A DNA stretch of 64,000 nucleotides from Herbaspirillum sp. LeCh32-8 (lineage in GTDB: Bacteria; Pseudomonadota; Gammaproteobacteria; Burkholderiales; Burkholderiaceae_D). This document shows, one piece after another, positions 50,158-58,450 of the stretch (the first letter of the stretch is position 1; every line of letters starts with the position of its first letter). Both the position numbers and the translations under genes were made by a program. The stretch spans positions 243,538 through 307,537 of the forward strand of contig NZ_JAGIPZ010000006.1 of NCBI RefSeq assembly GCF_017814915.1, written 5' to 3'. The notes beneath the pieces are model-generated. The model saw only the letters and a program-made list of their open reading frames with translations. It searched no databases and was not told where the DNA came from.

Positions 50158-51651
50158 ATGGGCAGCAAACTCAAGAATATCAGTCTGATCGGTTTGGGCA
50201 TGGTGGCAGGCGCCACCGCAATGATCCAGTTTGACGCCATCGCGCAGAAGAACGCCACGGCGTCGCTGCCCCTGGAGGAGCTGCGCCAGATGGCCGACGT
50301 GTTCGGCCTGATCAAGTCGGACTACGTCGAGCAGGTCGACGACAAGAAGCTGCTGACCGAGGCCATTTCCGGCATGGTCGCTTCGCTCGACCCGCACTCG
50401 GCCTATCTGGACAAGAAGGCCTACAAGGAGCTGCGCGAAGGCACCATGGGCAAGTTCGTCGGCCTGGGCATCGAGGTCGGCATGGAAGACGGTTACGTCA
50501 AGGTGATCTCGCCGATCGAAGATTCCCCGGCGTTCAAGGCCGGCATCAAGGCGGGCGACCTGATTACCCGTCTGGACAGCACGCCGGTCAAGGGCCTGAC
50601 CCTGGACGAAGCCGTCAAGAAGATGCGCGGCGAACCCAACACCAAGATCACGCTGACCATCGCCCGCAAGGAAGAAGACAAGCCCATCGTCCTGACCATC
50701 ACGCGCCAGGAAATCCGCGTGCAGAGCGTCAAGTCCAAGGTGGTCGAACCCGGCTACGCCTGGCTGCGCGTGACCCAGTTCCAGGAGCCGACGGTGGACG
50801 ACATGGCCAAGAAGCTGGCCGCCATCTACGCCCAGGAGCCCAACCTGAAGGGCATCGTGCTGGACCTGCGCAATGATCCGGGCGGCGTGCTGCCGGGCGC
50901 CATCGGCGTGTCGGCCGCGTTCCTGCCCAAGGATTCGGTGGTGGTCTCGACCAACGGCCAGATCCCCAGCTCCAAGCAGACGTTCTACGCCAAGCGCGAG
51001 TTCTACGCCTCCAACCCGCTGAACGACCCGCTGTCGCGCCTGCCGGACGCCATCAAAAAGGTGCCGATGGTGGTGCTGATCAACAGCGGCTCGGCCTCGG
51101 CCTCCGAAATCGTGGCCGGCGCCCTGCAGGACTACAAGCGCGCCACCATCATGGGCACGCAGTCCTTCGGCAAGGGCTCGGTGCAGTCGGTGATCGCGCT
51201 GCCGCCGGAGAAGAACACCGCCGTCAAGCTGACCACCGCCCGTTACTTCACGCCCAAGGGCCGCTCGATCCAGGCGCGCGGCATCGTGCCTGACATCATG
51301 GTCGACGAGTACCCTGACGGCGACGGCCTGAACGGCCTGCGCCTGCGCGAGGCCGACCTGTCCAAGCACCTGACCAACGACACCGACAAGTCGGCTGAAG
51401 TGAAGGCCCAGGCAATGGATGAGATCGCCGAGGAGAAGCTGATCGCCGCCGAGAAGAAGCGCAAGCCGCTGGACTTCGGCAGCAAGGACGACTTCCAGCT
51501 GTCCCAGGCCCTGAACCACCTGAAGGGCCTGCCGGTGAAGGTGTCCAACGCCAAGCCGGAAGTGCGCAATGAAGAAGGCAAGCAGGACACCCCGGTGAAG
51601 GACGACCGCAAGGACAACAAGGCGCCGCCGGAAAAGATCGACACCAAGTAA
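50158..51651 (+). CDS. ctpA: C-terminal processing peptidase, S41 family
   Basis: A 497-residue periplasmic serine protease. An N-terminal signal or anchor (ISLIGLGMVAGATAMIQF, 7-24) is followed by a PDZ domain (about 95-175, GLGIEVGMEDGYVKVISPIEDSPAFKAGIKAGD) and the protease core. The nucleophile is Ser314 (SGSASASE) and the general base Lys339 (FGKGSVQ), 25 residues apart as in the family. The tail after residue 420 is Lys- and Glu-rich. It starts three bases after the envC stop, so the two are cotranscribed. Proteases of this type trim or degrade peptidoglycan hydrolases in other bacteria, which suits an EnvC partner. Confidence 0.95.
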   Translation: MGSKLKNISLIGLGMVAGATAMIQFDAIAQKNATASLPLEELRQMADVFGLIKSDYVEQVDDKKLLTEAISGMVASLDPHSAYLDKKAYKELREGTMGKFVGLGIEVGMEDGYVKVISPIEDSPAFKAGIKAGDLITRLDSTPVKGLTLDEAVKKMRGEPNTKITLTIARKEEDKPIVLTITRQEIRVQSVKSKVVEPGYAWLRVTQFQEPTVDDMAKKLAAIYAQEPNLKGIVLDLRNDPGGVLPGAIGVSAAFLPKDSVVVSTNGQIPSSKQTFYAKREFYASNPLNDPLSRLPDAIKKVPMVVLINSGSASASEIVAGALQDYKRATIMGTQSFGKGSVQSVIALPPEKNTAVKLTTARYFTPKGRSIQARGIVPDIMVDEYPDGDGLNGLRLREADLSKHLTNDTDKSAEVKAQAMDEIAEEKLIAAEKKRKPLDFGSKDDFQLSQALNHLKGLPVKVSNAKPEVRNEEGKQDTPVKDDRKDNKAPPEKIDTK

Positions 51652-51675
51652 TTCCGCAGCATCCGGGATTGCATG

Positions 51676-51705
51676 AGGCCGCTGCAGCAAGCAGCGGCCT
51701 TTTTT
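51676..51705 (+). terminator. Terminator after ctpA
   Basis: A 10-bp stem AGGCCGCTGC/GCAGCGGCCT with a 5-base loop and six T residues (51700-51705). Confidence 0.9.
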
Positions 51706-51750
51706 CTTGGAACCGAGCCAACGTTATTACCGCCCACCACCGCAACCGCC

Positions 51751-52506
51751 ATGGACGACCAACAGCTGCTGCGCTATTCGCGCCATATCCTGCTCGACGA
51801 GATCGACATCGAAGGCCAGTCGCGCCTGCTGGCGGCGCACGCGCTTGTGATCGGCGCCGGCGGGCTGGGTTCGCCGGCGGCCATGTACCTGGCCTCGGCC
51901 GGCGTCGGACGCATCACCCTGGTGGACCACGACACGGTGGATCTGACCAACCTGCAACGCCAGATCATGCACACCACCGCGCGTGTGGGCCGGCCCAAGG
52001 TGGAGTCCGGGCGCGAGGCGTTGGCGCAGATCAACCCCGGCATCGAGGTTACCGCGCTGGCCGAGCGTGTCGACGGCGAGCGCCTGCTGGAACTGGTGCG
52101 CACGGCCGACGTGGTGCTCGATTGCAGCGACAACTTCGCCACCCGCCATGCGGTCAACCACGCCTGCGTCGAGGCCGGCGTGCCGCTGGTGTCGGGTGCG
52201 GCGATCCGCTTCGACGGCCAGGTCAGCGTGTTCGACAGCCGCCGCGACGAGGCGCCTTGCTACGCCTGCCTGTTTCCGCCCGAGCGCGAATTCGAGGAAG
52301 TGCAGTGCTCGGTGATGGGCGTGTTTTCGCCGCTGGTGGGCATCATCGGCACCATGCAGGCGGCCGAGGCCATCAAGCTGGTGGCCGGCATCGGCCGCTC
52401 GCTGGCCGGACGCCTCTTGATCCTGGATGCGCGCGAGATGGAATGGACCTCGATCTCGGTGGCGCGCGACCGCAACTGCCCGGTCTGCGCAAAAAGGCAC
52501 GCCTGA
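51751..52506 (+). CDS. HesA/MoeB/ThiF family adenylyltransferase
   Basis: A 251-residue E1-like enzyme that adenylates the C terminus of a ubiquitin-like sulfur carrier such as MoaD or ThiS. It has VIGAGGLGSPAAMYLASAGVGRITLVDHDTVDLTNLQRQ (33-71, ATP loop GAGGLG). The zinc cysteines are Cys170, Cys173, Cys243 and Cys246. Cys186 (VQCSVMGVFSPLVGIIG) matches the conserved active-site cysteine. The ATG at 51751 begins MDDQQLLRYSRHILLDEIDIEGQ, the family start. Whether it serves molybdopterin or thiamine synthesis cannot be decided here; many Burkholderiales have a single enzyme for both. No linked carrier gene is present. Confidence 0.93.
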   Translation: MDDQQLLRYSRHILLDEIDIEGQSRLLAAHALVIGAGGLGSPAAMYLASAGVGRITLVDHDTVDLTNLQRQIMHTTARVGRPKVESGREALAQINPGIEVTALAERVDGERLLELVRTADVVLDCSDNFATRHAVNHACVEAGVPLVSGAAIRFDGQVSVFDSRRDEAPCYACLFPPEREFEEVQCSVMGVFSPLVGIIGTMQAAEAIKLVAGIGRSLAGRLLILDAREMEWTSISVARDRNCPVCAKRHA

Positions 52507-52694
52507 GCGCGCCAGCATGCCGTTGCGGCAAGCCGGCGGCTTCCACCTGCGGCCGATCTTCTGGTATAAAGTTGCATTAACCCGCTGGCGGCGAACTGCC
52601 GCGCGGCGGGCGGCTGATGCGCGGAACCATGAAGAACCAACCAGCATAAAGGCGCGATCAGTGCGGGGCTCTGCCTGGACAGGGGAGGAGCTCC

Positions 52695-52817
52695 ATGACA
52701 AGCGCATCGGCCCACAGGCCGCCCTTGACCGGGGCGTGCCGGCGGTCTTTAACTCTCCCGGCCGCGCGTGGCGGACCGGCCTCTTGGCATCCGGGAACCT
52801 TGGTGTACAATCCTTGA
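52695..52817 (+). CDS. Possible small ORF upstream of dksA
   Basis: A 40-codon frame (MTSASAHRPPLTGACRRSLT and on to LVYNP) starts with an ATG four bases after the very strong GGAGGAG at 52684-52690. A TATAAA box lies upstream near 52564. The frame overlaps the dksA promoter. No similarity is known to me and composition is unremarkable, so it may be chance. The rest of the 515-base gap 52507-53021 holds only the dksA promoter and leader. Confidence 0.25.
   Translation: MTSASAHRPPLTGACRRSLTLPAARGGPASWHPGTLVYNP
52784..52811 (+). promoter_or_regulatory. Probable dksA promoter
   Basis: TTGGCA (52784-52789), 16 bases, TACAAT (52806-52811). Transcription from near 52818 would give dksA a leader of about 200 bases, long enough for post-transcriptional control. 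Confidence 0.55.
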
Positions 52818-53021
52818 CCGCGAAAAAGGCTGCGCCATCTGCAGCCCCGGTCCGGCAAGCAAGATCAACGTCGGCAATGCGGCCGCGCGAACATCAATCG
52901 AAGAGGTGCCAACGCGGCAAGGGAAGTGGATTCACAAGCGACCAGTTCCGGCAGCGAAGCAAGCGTATCCGCCGGGAAAATGGATTAGTTGAAAAACCCC
53001 GTAGTATTGAAAGTAAGCGAA

Positions 53022-53468
53022 GTGGCAACCAAAACTCCCAAAACTACCCCTGCAGCGCAACAATTGCTGACTGAGGAGCAAATCCTCAAGATGGCTGAGA
53101 AGGACTACATGAACGAAGCGCAGCTCGCTTTCTTCAAGGCCCGTCTCCAGCAATTGGAAAAAGATCTGCTCAAGAATGCCGATGAAACCACCGAACACCT
53201 GCGCGAAACAGTGCTGGTGCCGGATCCGGCCGACCGCGCCACCATCGAGGAAGAACACGCCCTCGAGCTGCGTACCCGTGATCGCGAACGCAAGCTGCTC
53301 AAGAAAGTCCAGCAGTCCATCGTCTCGATCGACAACGGCGAATACGGCTGGTGCGAAGAGACCGGTGAGCCCATCGGCATTCCGCGTCTGCTGGCGCGTC
53401 CTACCGCGACCCTGTCGCTGGAAGCGCAGCAACGTCGCGAACTGAAGCAGAAGCTCTACGGCGACTGA
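53022..53468 (+). CDS. dksA: RNA polymerase-binding transcription factor DksA (zinc-finger-less type)
   Basis: A 148-residue DksA, the cofactor of ppGpp at RNA polymerase. The coiled-coil tip with the essential acidic residues is present (VPDPADRATIEEEHALELRTRDRERKL; Asp68 and Asp71), as is the MNEAQLAFF N-terminal block. The four zinc cysteines of E. coli DksA are replaced by Cys111, Thr114, Ser132 and Ala135 (WCEETGEPIGI, LARPTATLSLEA). The protein therefore should not bind zinc and belongs with the zinc-independent forms. The start is uncertain: GTG at 53022 gives the usual short N terminus, and TTG at 52989 would add 11 residues. It is preceded by a long leader. Confidence 0.93.
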   Translation: MATKTPKTTPAAQQLLTEEQILKMAEKDYMNEAQLAFFKARLQQLEKDLLKNADETTEHLRETVLVPDPADRATIEEEHALELRTRDRERKLLKKVQQSIVSIDNGEYGWCEETGEPIGIPRLLARPTATLSLEAQQRRELKQKLYGD

Positions 53469-53623
53469 TTCTCGCCGCGTCCTGCAGGACGATGCCCGCG
53501 CCGTGTGGTGCGGGCCATAGCGCCGACAGCCTTGCCGCCGGCGTGGGTCGACTGACCGCATCGTTCTGACCGTTTGCCGGCTGGCGCCCAAGGCCCGGCC
53601 TGCGCAACGCAACGATGCGGTGA

Positions 53624-53700
53624 CTGCAGCACCCCCAGCGTATTATCTGCACCACCCGCACTACCTGCATCACCCCGTTACCCGTAATTACTGCACCACC
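53624..53700 (+). repeat. Four copies of CTGCANCACC upstream of the His-rich gene
   Basis: CTGCAGCACC (53624), CTGCACCACC (53647), CTGCATCACC (53665) and CTGCACCACC (53691) lie in the 285-base gap after dksA, spaced 23, 18 and 26 bases. GTAATTAC (a short palindrome) lies between the third and fourth. They could be regulator sites for the metal-uptake genes. Irregular spacing weakens the case. Confidence 0.3.
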
Positions 53701-53753
53701 GCCTGACAGAATTCCCGGATCCGGCCGCGCCGTTCCGCACCAGACACCACGCC

Positions 53754-54158
53754 ATGCCCATCCCGCGTTCCATGCGTCCATCAGTCTTCATCGCCGTGCT
53801 GGCGATGTCGTTGCTGTTCGCGCAGATGCTGGGTTTCGTGCACGGTATCGCACACGCGGGCTGGCTGCCAGGGGCGGTGCATTCGCTGCTCGACGAGTCC
53901 TTGTTCGACTACGGCGACGCCCAGGAAGAAGCCGAGGCCCACGCCCCCGGCAAGCAGGAGCAGGCCGGCCAGCACGCCCACGACCTGCATCACTCCTGCG
54001 CCGCCTACGATGCCGCCACCCTCTCGGCCGGCGTGCATTTCGATTTCCCGCCGCTGCCCTTGCTGCCGCCGGTGCGCGTACTGGCCTTGTGGCAAGCCTT
54101 CGCATCCTGGGATGCGCCGGTCAACTGTCATTTCTCTCCGCGCGCGCCGCCGCGCTGA
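53754..54158 (+). CDS. Exported or membrane-anchored His-rich protein
   Basis: A 134-residue protein with an N-terminal hydrophobic segment (VFIAVLAMSLLFAQMLGFVHG, about 11-31) and a central stretch rich in His, Glu and Gln (EEAEAHAPGKQEQAGQHAHDLHHSC, about 60-85), which suits metal binding. The rest is Pro- and Leu-rich with aromatic residues. I do not assign it to a family with confidence; it resembles the small DUF2946-type proteins seen next to TonB receptors. It lies between dksA and a ZnuD-type receptor, so a role in zinc handling is an inference. ATG at 53772 is an alternative start. Confidence 0.7.
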   Translation: MPIPRSMRPSVFIAVLAMSLLFAQMLGFVHGIAHAGWLPGAVHSLLDESLFDYGDAQEEAEAHAPGKQEQAGQHAHDLHHSCAAYDAATLSAGVHFDFPPLPLLPPVRVLALWQAFASWDAPVNCHFSPRAPPR

Positions 54159-54346
54159 ATTCCTTCCCAGCACTCATCATTTTCGTTGCCGGTTGTCCCT
54201 CGTGATCCGGCCGCGCGCGCGTCGTCTTCCGGATGAACGCGTCGCCGCGGCATGGGCACGTCCGGACGGCCGGCGTATCGGCGCCGCCTGTCGCATCCGA
54301 TAGCCGCGGCGGCGCCTCGCGTACTACAAGCATTCAAGGAATTCAC

Positions 54347-56395
54347 ATGGCACTTCAACGCCAACTCCTGGCCGCCGCGGTCGTCTCCGCGCTGGCCGCC
54401 TGGTCGGCTTCGGCCTCGGCCCAGACCACTACCGCCAACCCTGTCGCCACTGACGCCGCCGCACCGGCGCAGCCTGCGCTGCAACCCATCGTCGTCACCG
54501 CCACGCCGTTCGCCTCCGAAGAGGACGTGCAGGTGCTGGCGCCGGCCAAGGTGCTGGCCGGCGATGAGCTCAAGAACAAGCTGGGCAACTCGCTGGGCGA
54601 CACCCTCTCGTCCGAGCTGGGCGTGTCGGCGTCGGCCTTCGGCGCGGGCGCGTCGCGTCCCATCATCCGCGGCATGGAAGGCCCGCGCGTGATGATCCTG
54701 CAGAACGGCATGGCCGTCTCCGACGTCTCCACCGTCTCCAACGACCACGCGGTCGGCGCAGAAGCCGCCACCGCGCGCCAGATCGAGATCCTGCGCGGCC
54801 CGGCGGCCCTGCTGTACGGCTCCGGCGCTATCGGCGGCCTGGTCAACGTGGTCAACGACCGCATTCCCACCGAGCTGGTCGGCAAGCCCACCGGCACCGT
54901 CGAAGGCCGCTACGGCAGCGTCGACGGCGAGAAGAACGGTTCGTACTCGCTGGACACCTCGGTGGGCCAGATCGGCCTGCACTTCGACGGCAATTACCGC
55001 GACACCGACAACTACAAGATCCCCGGCGGCGCCAAGCAAGGCGACGCCACCCCGACCTCGGGCCGCTTGCCCAACTCCTTCACGCACGAGACCAGCGGCG
55101 GCGTGGGCGCGTCCTATGTGGCCAACTGGGGCTACGTCGGCCTGTCGGCCTCGACGCTGGATGACCACTACGGCATCCCGACCAGCGAGATGTCCTTCAT
55201 CGACCTGCACCAGAGCCGTTACGACATCGACACGCTGGTCAACAATCCCTTCGCCGGCATCGAGAAATTCCGCTTCCGCCTCGGTTATACCGACTACACC
55301 CACACCGAGAAGGAACAGGACGGCACGCCTGCCACCGTGTTCAAGAACCGCGTGTTGCAGACCCGCTGGGAGCTGACCCACGCGCCGCTGGCCGGCTGGC
55401 ACGGCACCTTCGGCGTGCAGACCGAGCAGGGCAACTACTCGGCGCTGTCGGCCTCGACCGGCAGCTCCGAGCTGACGCCGCCGACGCGCTCCTCGTCCTT
55501 CGCCGGCTTCCTGGTGGAGGAGCGCCAGTTCGGCCAGGTGCTGGCCAGCGCCGGCCTGCGCGCGGAAAGCGTCAATCGTCGCCCGGACGGCGCCAGCGGA
55601 CTGCCGGGGCGCGACTTCAGCCTGTTGTCGTGGTCGGCCGGCGCACTGTGGACCTTCCAGCCCGGCTACGGCCTGGGCCTGACCTACTCGCTGGCGCAGC
55701 GTGCGCCGACAGTGGAAGAGCTGTATTCCAACGGGCCGCATGAATCGACCGCCACCTTCGACATCGGCGACAACCAGCTGAAGAAGGAGACTTCCCACAA
55801 CGTCGAGCTGACGCTGCAAAAGACCGAAGGCCTGGTGCGCTGGAAGGGCAACCTGTTCCGCAACAAGGTGAACAACTACATCTACGGCCGCACCAACGGC
55901 CAGGTGGATGACTCCGGCGCGGCCGATCCGACCGGCGAATTCACCCAGCGCTTCTGGTCGCAGGGCAACGCTACCATCCGCGGCGCCGAAGCCGAGGTCA
56001 CCTACAACTGGAACGGCGACGGCATCTCGGCGCGCGCCTTTGCCGACACCTCGCGCGGCACGCTGGACGATCTCGGCAGCCTGCCGCTGCAGCCGGCCAC
56101 GCGCTACGGCATCGAGCTGGGTTACAAGACCGGCCCCTGGGCCAGCGGCATGAAGGTATTGCGGGCGCAGAAGCAGGATCGCCTGGCCTCGTTCGAGACC
56201 TACGAGACTCCGGCCTACACCCAGCTCGACGCCAACCTGTCGTACACCCAGAAGCTCAACGGCGTGAAGCTGACCTGGTTCGCGCTGGCGCGCAACCTGC
56301 TGAACCAGGACATTCGCCTGTCAACCTCAGTGCTGCGCGAGTCGGTGCCGCTGGGTGGGCGCAACTTCATCGTCGGCGTGCGCAGCAGCTTCTAA
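54347..56395 (+). CDS. TonB-dependent outer membrane receptor, ZnuD-like
   Basis: A 682-residue receptor. Signal peptide residues 1-26 end in ASAQ, a TonB-box-like IVVTATPF lies near residue 48, and the plug contains GASRPIIRGMEGPRVMILQNGM and the EILRGPAALLYGSGAIGGLVNV block. The barrel carries segments typical of the ZnuD group: DDHYGIPTSE, IDLHQSRYDID, FRFRLGYTDYTHTEKE, and the C-terminal SVPLGGRNFIVGVRSSF. The His- and Asp-rich zinc-capturing loop of neisserial ZnuD, which follows the YGIP segment, is missing. Zinc, copper or a metal complex is the likely cargo, but this is inferred from family and context. The ATG at 54347 follows CAAGGAATTCAC. It lies 188 bases after the His-rich gene. 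Confidence 0.85.
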   Translation: MALQRQLLAAAVVSALAAWSASASAQTTTANPVATDAAAPAQPALQPIVVTATPFASEEDVQVLAPAKVLAGDELKNKLGNSLGDTLSSELGVSASAFGAGASRPIIRGMEGPRVMILQNGMAVSDVSTVSNDHAVGAEAATARQIEILRGPAALLYGSGAIGGLVNVVNDRIPTELVGKPTGTVEGRYGSVDGEKNGSYSLDTSVGQIGLHFDGNYRDTDNYKIPGGAKQGDATPTSGRLPNSFTHETSGGVGASYVANWGYVGLSASTLDDHYGIPTSEMSFIDLHQSRYDIDTLVNNPFAGIEKFRFRLGYTDYTHTEKEQDGTPATVFKNRVLQTRWELTHAPLAGWHGTFGVQTEQGNYSALSASTGSSELTPPTRSSSFAGFLVEERQFGQVLASAGLRAESVNRRPDGASGLPGRDFSLLSWSAGALWTFQPGYGLGLTYSLAQRAPTVEELYSNGPHESTATFDIGDNQLKKETSHNVELTLQKTEGLVRWKGNLFRNKVNNYIYGRTNGQVDDSGAADPTGEFTQRFWSQGNATIRGAEAEVTYNWNGDGISARAFADTSRGTLDDLGSLPLQPATRYGIELGYKTGPWASGMKVLRAQKQDRLASFETYETPAYTQLDANLSYTQKLNGVKLTWFALARNLLNQDIRLSTSVLRESVPLGGRNFIVGVRSSF

Positions 56396-56573
56396 GTCCT
56401 TCGCTTGACTGCGCCGGCGGGAGGCGTCACCTCCCGTCGCCGCCTTTGCCCGACCGCATGCGTCCCCCAGCAGACGGCCGGTTTTTTTTGCGCCGCGAAC
56501 GTGGCACCGTTGCAATTGTGCCGCTGTGGAATTGCTCTTAGTATGGCGTTATCTCTCTTGGGATATGCCCGCC

Positions 56574-57719
56574 ATGCGCCCTCATTTGCTGCATACCTTG
56601 ATCACCTTGTGCTTGTGTGGCCTCGTCGGCGCTGCGCTGGCGCAGGGGGTTGATGTGCAGCGAGTGCTGATTGGCGTGACCTCACCTTTTTCCGGCCCGC
56701 GCAGCGAGGGCGGCGGCGATGCGCTCAACGGGGCGCGTCTGGCCATCGACCGGCTCAATCAACAGAATCTTCAGATCGGTGACAAACCGGTGCGCTTCGA
56801 GCTGCTGGTCAAGGACGACCATGGCATGCCTGCGCGCGGCATGCAGGTCGCACGGGAGTTCGCCCAGGCCGGGGTTAGCGGCGTGATCGGGCCGATGACG
56901 TCCGCCGTCGCCCTGGCCGTGGCCAGGATCTACAATCAGAACCGCGTGCCCATGCTGACCGTGGCCACCCATCCCGCCGTCACGCGTCCCGACTACGAGT
57001 ACGTCTTCCGGCTGCTGGCCAGCGATGCCGAGCTGGGACGCAAGATGGTGCAGTACGCCGCGAGCAGTCTCAAGGTCAGGCGCGTGGCGGTCATTCAGGA
57101 CGGCTCCGGCTATGCCGAGGGGCTGGTGTCCGAGCTGCAGGCCGCGAGCCAGAAAGAGGGTGTGCAGCTTGCGGTGCAGCTGCAACTGAGCGAGGCCGCG
57201 CACGATCCCGAGCTGCGCGGCGTGCTGCAGCAGGTGCGCAACGCCAAGTCGGACGCGGTGTTCTTCGCCGGTTATCCGCCGCTCTCGGCGAGGATCTTGC
57301 AGGAGATGCACCAGATGCGCCTTGCGCTGCCGTTGATGGCCGGCGACGCCCAATGTTCCATCGAGATGTTGCGCCTGATCGGCGACTTCCTGGACAACGG
57401 CGTGTATTGTGTGCAAAGCGGCGTGTGGCTCACGCGCGTGGCCGACGGCGCGGTGTTCGCCGCTGCTTTCCAGACCCGTTACAGCCAACCGCCCGATGTC
57501 TATGCGGGCAACTTCTACGACGGCGTGATGCTGCTGGCGCAGGCCATGAAGACTGCCGGCTCGACCCGGCCCGAGCAATTCCTGCCGGCGCTGGCGCGCA
57601 GCCGCTACAAGGGCGTGACCGCCACCTACGAGTTCAACGCCAGGCATGACCTCAAGGATTCGGCGGCCACCATTCTGCGCTTGAAGGACGGCGCGCTGGT
57701 GCCGATGGCCAGTTTCTGA
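56574..57719 (+). CDS. Orphan LIV-type ABC transporter substrate-binding protein
   Basis: A 381-residue periplasmic binding protein with a signal peptide (MRPHLLHTLITLCLCGLVGA, ending ALAQ) and the Peripla_BP_6 fold: VLIGVTSPFSGPRSEGGGDALNGARLAIDRLN, FELLVKDDHGMPARGMQVAREFAQAGVSGVIGPMTSAVALAVARI and the C-terminal YKGVTATYEFNARHDLKDSAATILRLKDG. It is clearly related to the protein at 60355, whose C terminus reads YKGVAGQYDFDANHDLKQSP. There are no permease genes beside it. Two ATGs (56565 and 56574) are possible; the second has GGGA at better spacing. Ligand unknown, probably an amino acid. Confidence 0.9.
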   Translation: MRPHLLHTLITLCLCGLVGAALAQGVDVQRVLIGVTSPFSGPRSEGGGDALNGARLAIDRLNQQNLQIGDKPVRFELLVKDDHGMPARGMQVAREFAQAGVSGVIGPMTSAVALAVARIYNQNRVPMLTVATHPAVTRPDYEYVFRLLASDAELGRKMVQYAASSLKVRRVAVIQDGSGYAEGLVSELQAASQKEGVQLAVQLQLSEAAHDPELRGVLQQVRNAKSDAVFFAGYPPLSARILQEMHQMRLALPLMAGDAQCSIEMLRLIGDFLDNGVYCVQSGVWLTRVADGAVFAAAFQTRYSQPPDVYAGNFYDGVMLLAQAMKTAGSTRPEQFLPALARSRYKGVTATYEFNARHDLKDSAATILRLKDGALVPMASF

Positions 57720-57744
57720 GTCAGCCGGCGCATCCGCATCCGCA

Positions 57745-58278
57745 TCACGGCGCGGGCGGGAAATCCACCACAGTATCGTTGACGCGGTTGAACAGGTTGG
57801 TCAGCGTGATGGCCGACACCGCCAGCAGCGTGTCGACGATCTGGGCGTCGCTGTAGACGGCGCGCACGCGCTCCACCAGCGCCGCAGCCACGGTGCCGCG
57901 GGTGCCGACCAGGCTGCGTGCGAATTCGGTCAGCAGGTCCAGCTTGTCGTCGCCCGAGGCTTGGCCGTGGCGGGCGCTCAGCATGGCCTGGTTGTCCAGC
58001 CCGGCCTTCTTGCCGATCAGGGTATGCGCGGCCAGGCAATAGTCGCAGCCGGCCTTTTCGCTGACGGCCAGCTTGATCGCTTCGATCTCGCGCGACGACA
58101 GGCTGCTCTTGCGCAGCGCGCCGTCCAGGTGCAGTACGGATTCCAGCGCCACCGGGCTGAGCATGCCCATGTTGGCGTAGGCGTTGGGCACCATGCCCGC
58201 GGCCGACTTGATGGCGCTGAACAGTTGCGCGGCCTGGCCGCTGGCTTCGGTGATCGGTTGGGTGCTGAGACGGGGCAT
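57745..58278 (-). CDS. AhpD/carboxymuconolactone decarboxylase-like protein
   Basis: A 177-residue alkylhydroperoxidase-like protein with the redox motif KAGCDYCLAAHTLIGKKAGL (CxxC plus His). The N-terminal half shows AAQLFSAIKSAAGMVPNAYANMG, typical of the YciW/PA0269-like peroxidase-related group. AAAGGAGAATCACC precedes the ATG at 58278. It is divergent from an AraC-family gene 172 bases away, which probably controls it. Distinct from the AhpD-like protein at 33546, with no ECF41-type promoter in front. Confidence 0.92.
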   Translation of the reverse strand: MPRLSTQPITEASGQAAQLFSAIKSAAGMVPNAYANMGMLSPVALESVLHLDGALRKSSLSSREIEAIKLAVSEKAGCDYCLAAHTLIGKKAGLDNQAMLSARHGQASGDDKLDLLTEFARSLVGTRGTVAAALVERVRAVYSDAQIVDTLLAVSAITLTNLFNRVNDTVVDFPPAP

Positions 58279-58450
58279 GGTGATTCTCCTTTGCGATGAA
58301 TACGATGGGTACGATGGATGCGCGATCCGTGGCGGCGGGATTGCCGTCGTATCGGTTCTGCGCATGGCTGTAATGTAGGCCTGTCGCATGCAATTTTTAA
58401 TGCCTTTAGATCGCTTAAAATTGCTCAAAAATCTCATGCAAAGGAAAAAC

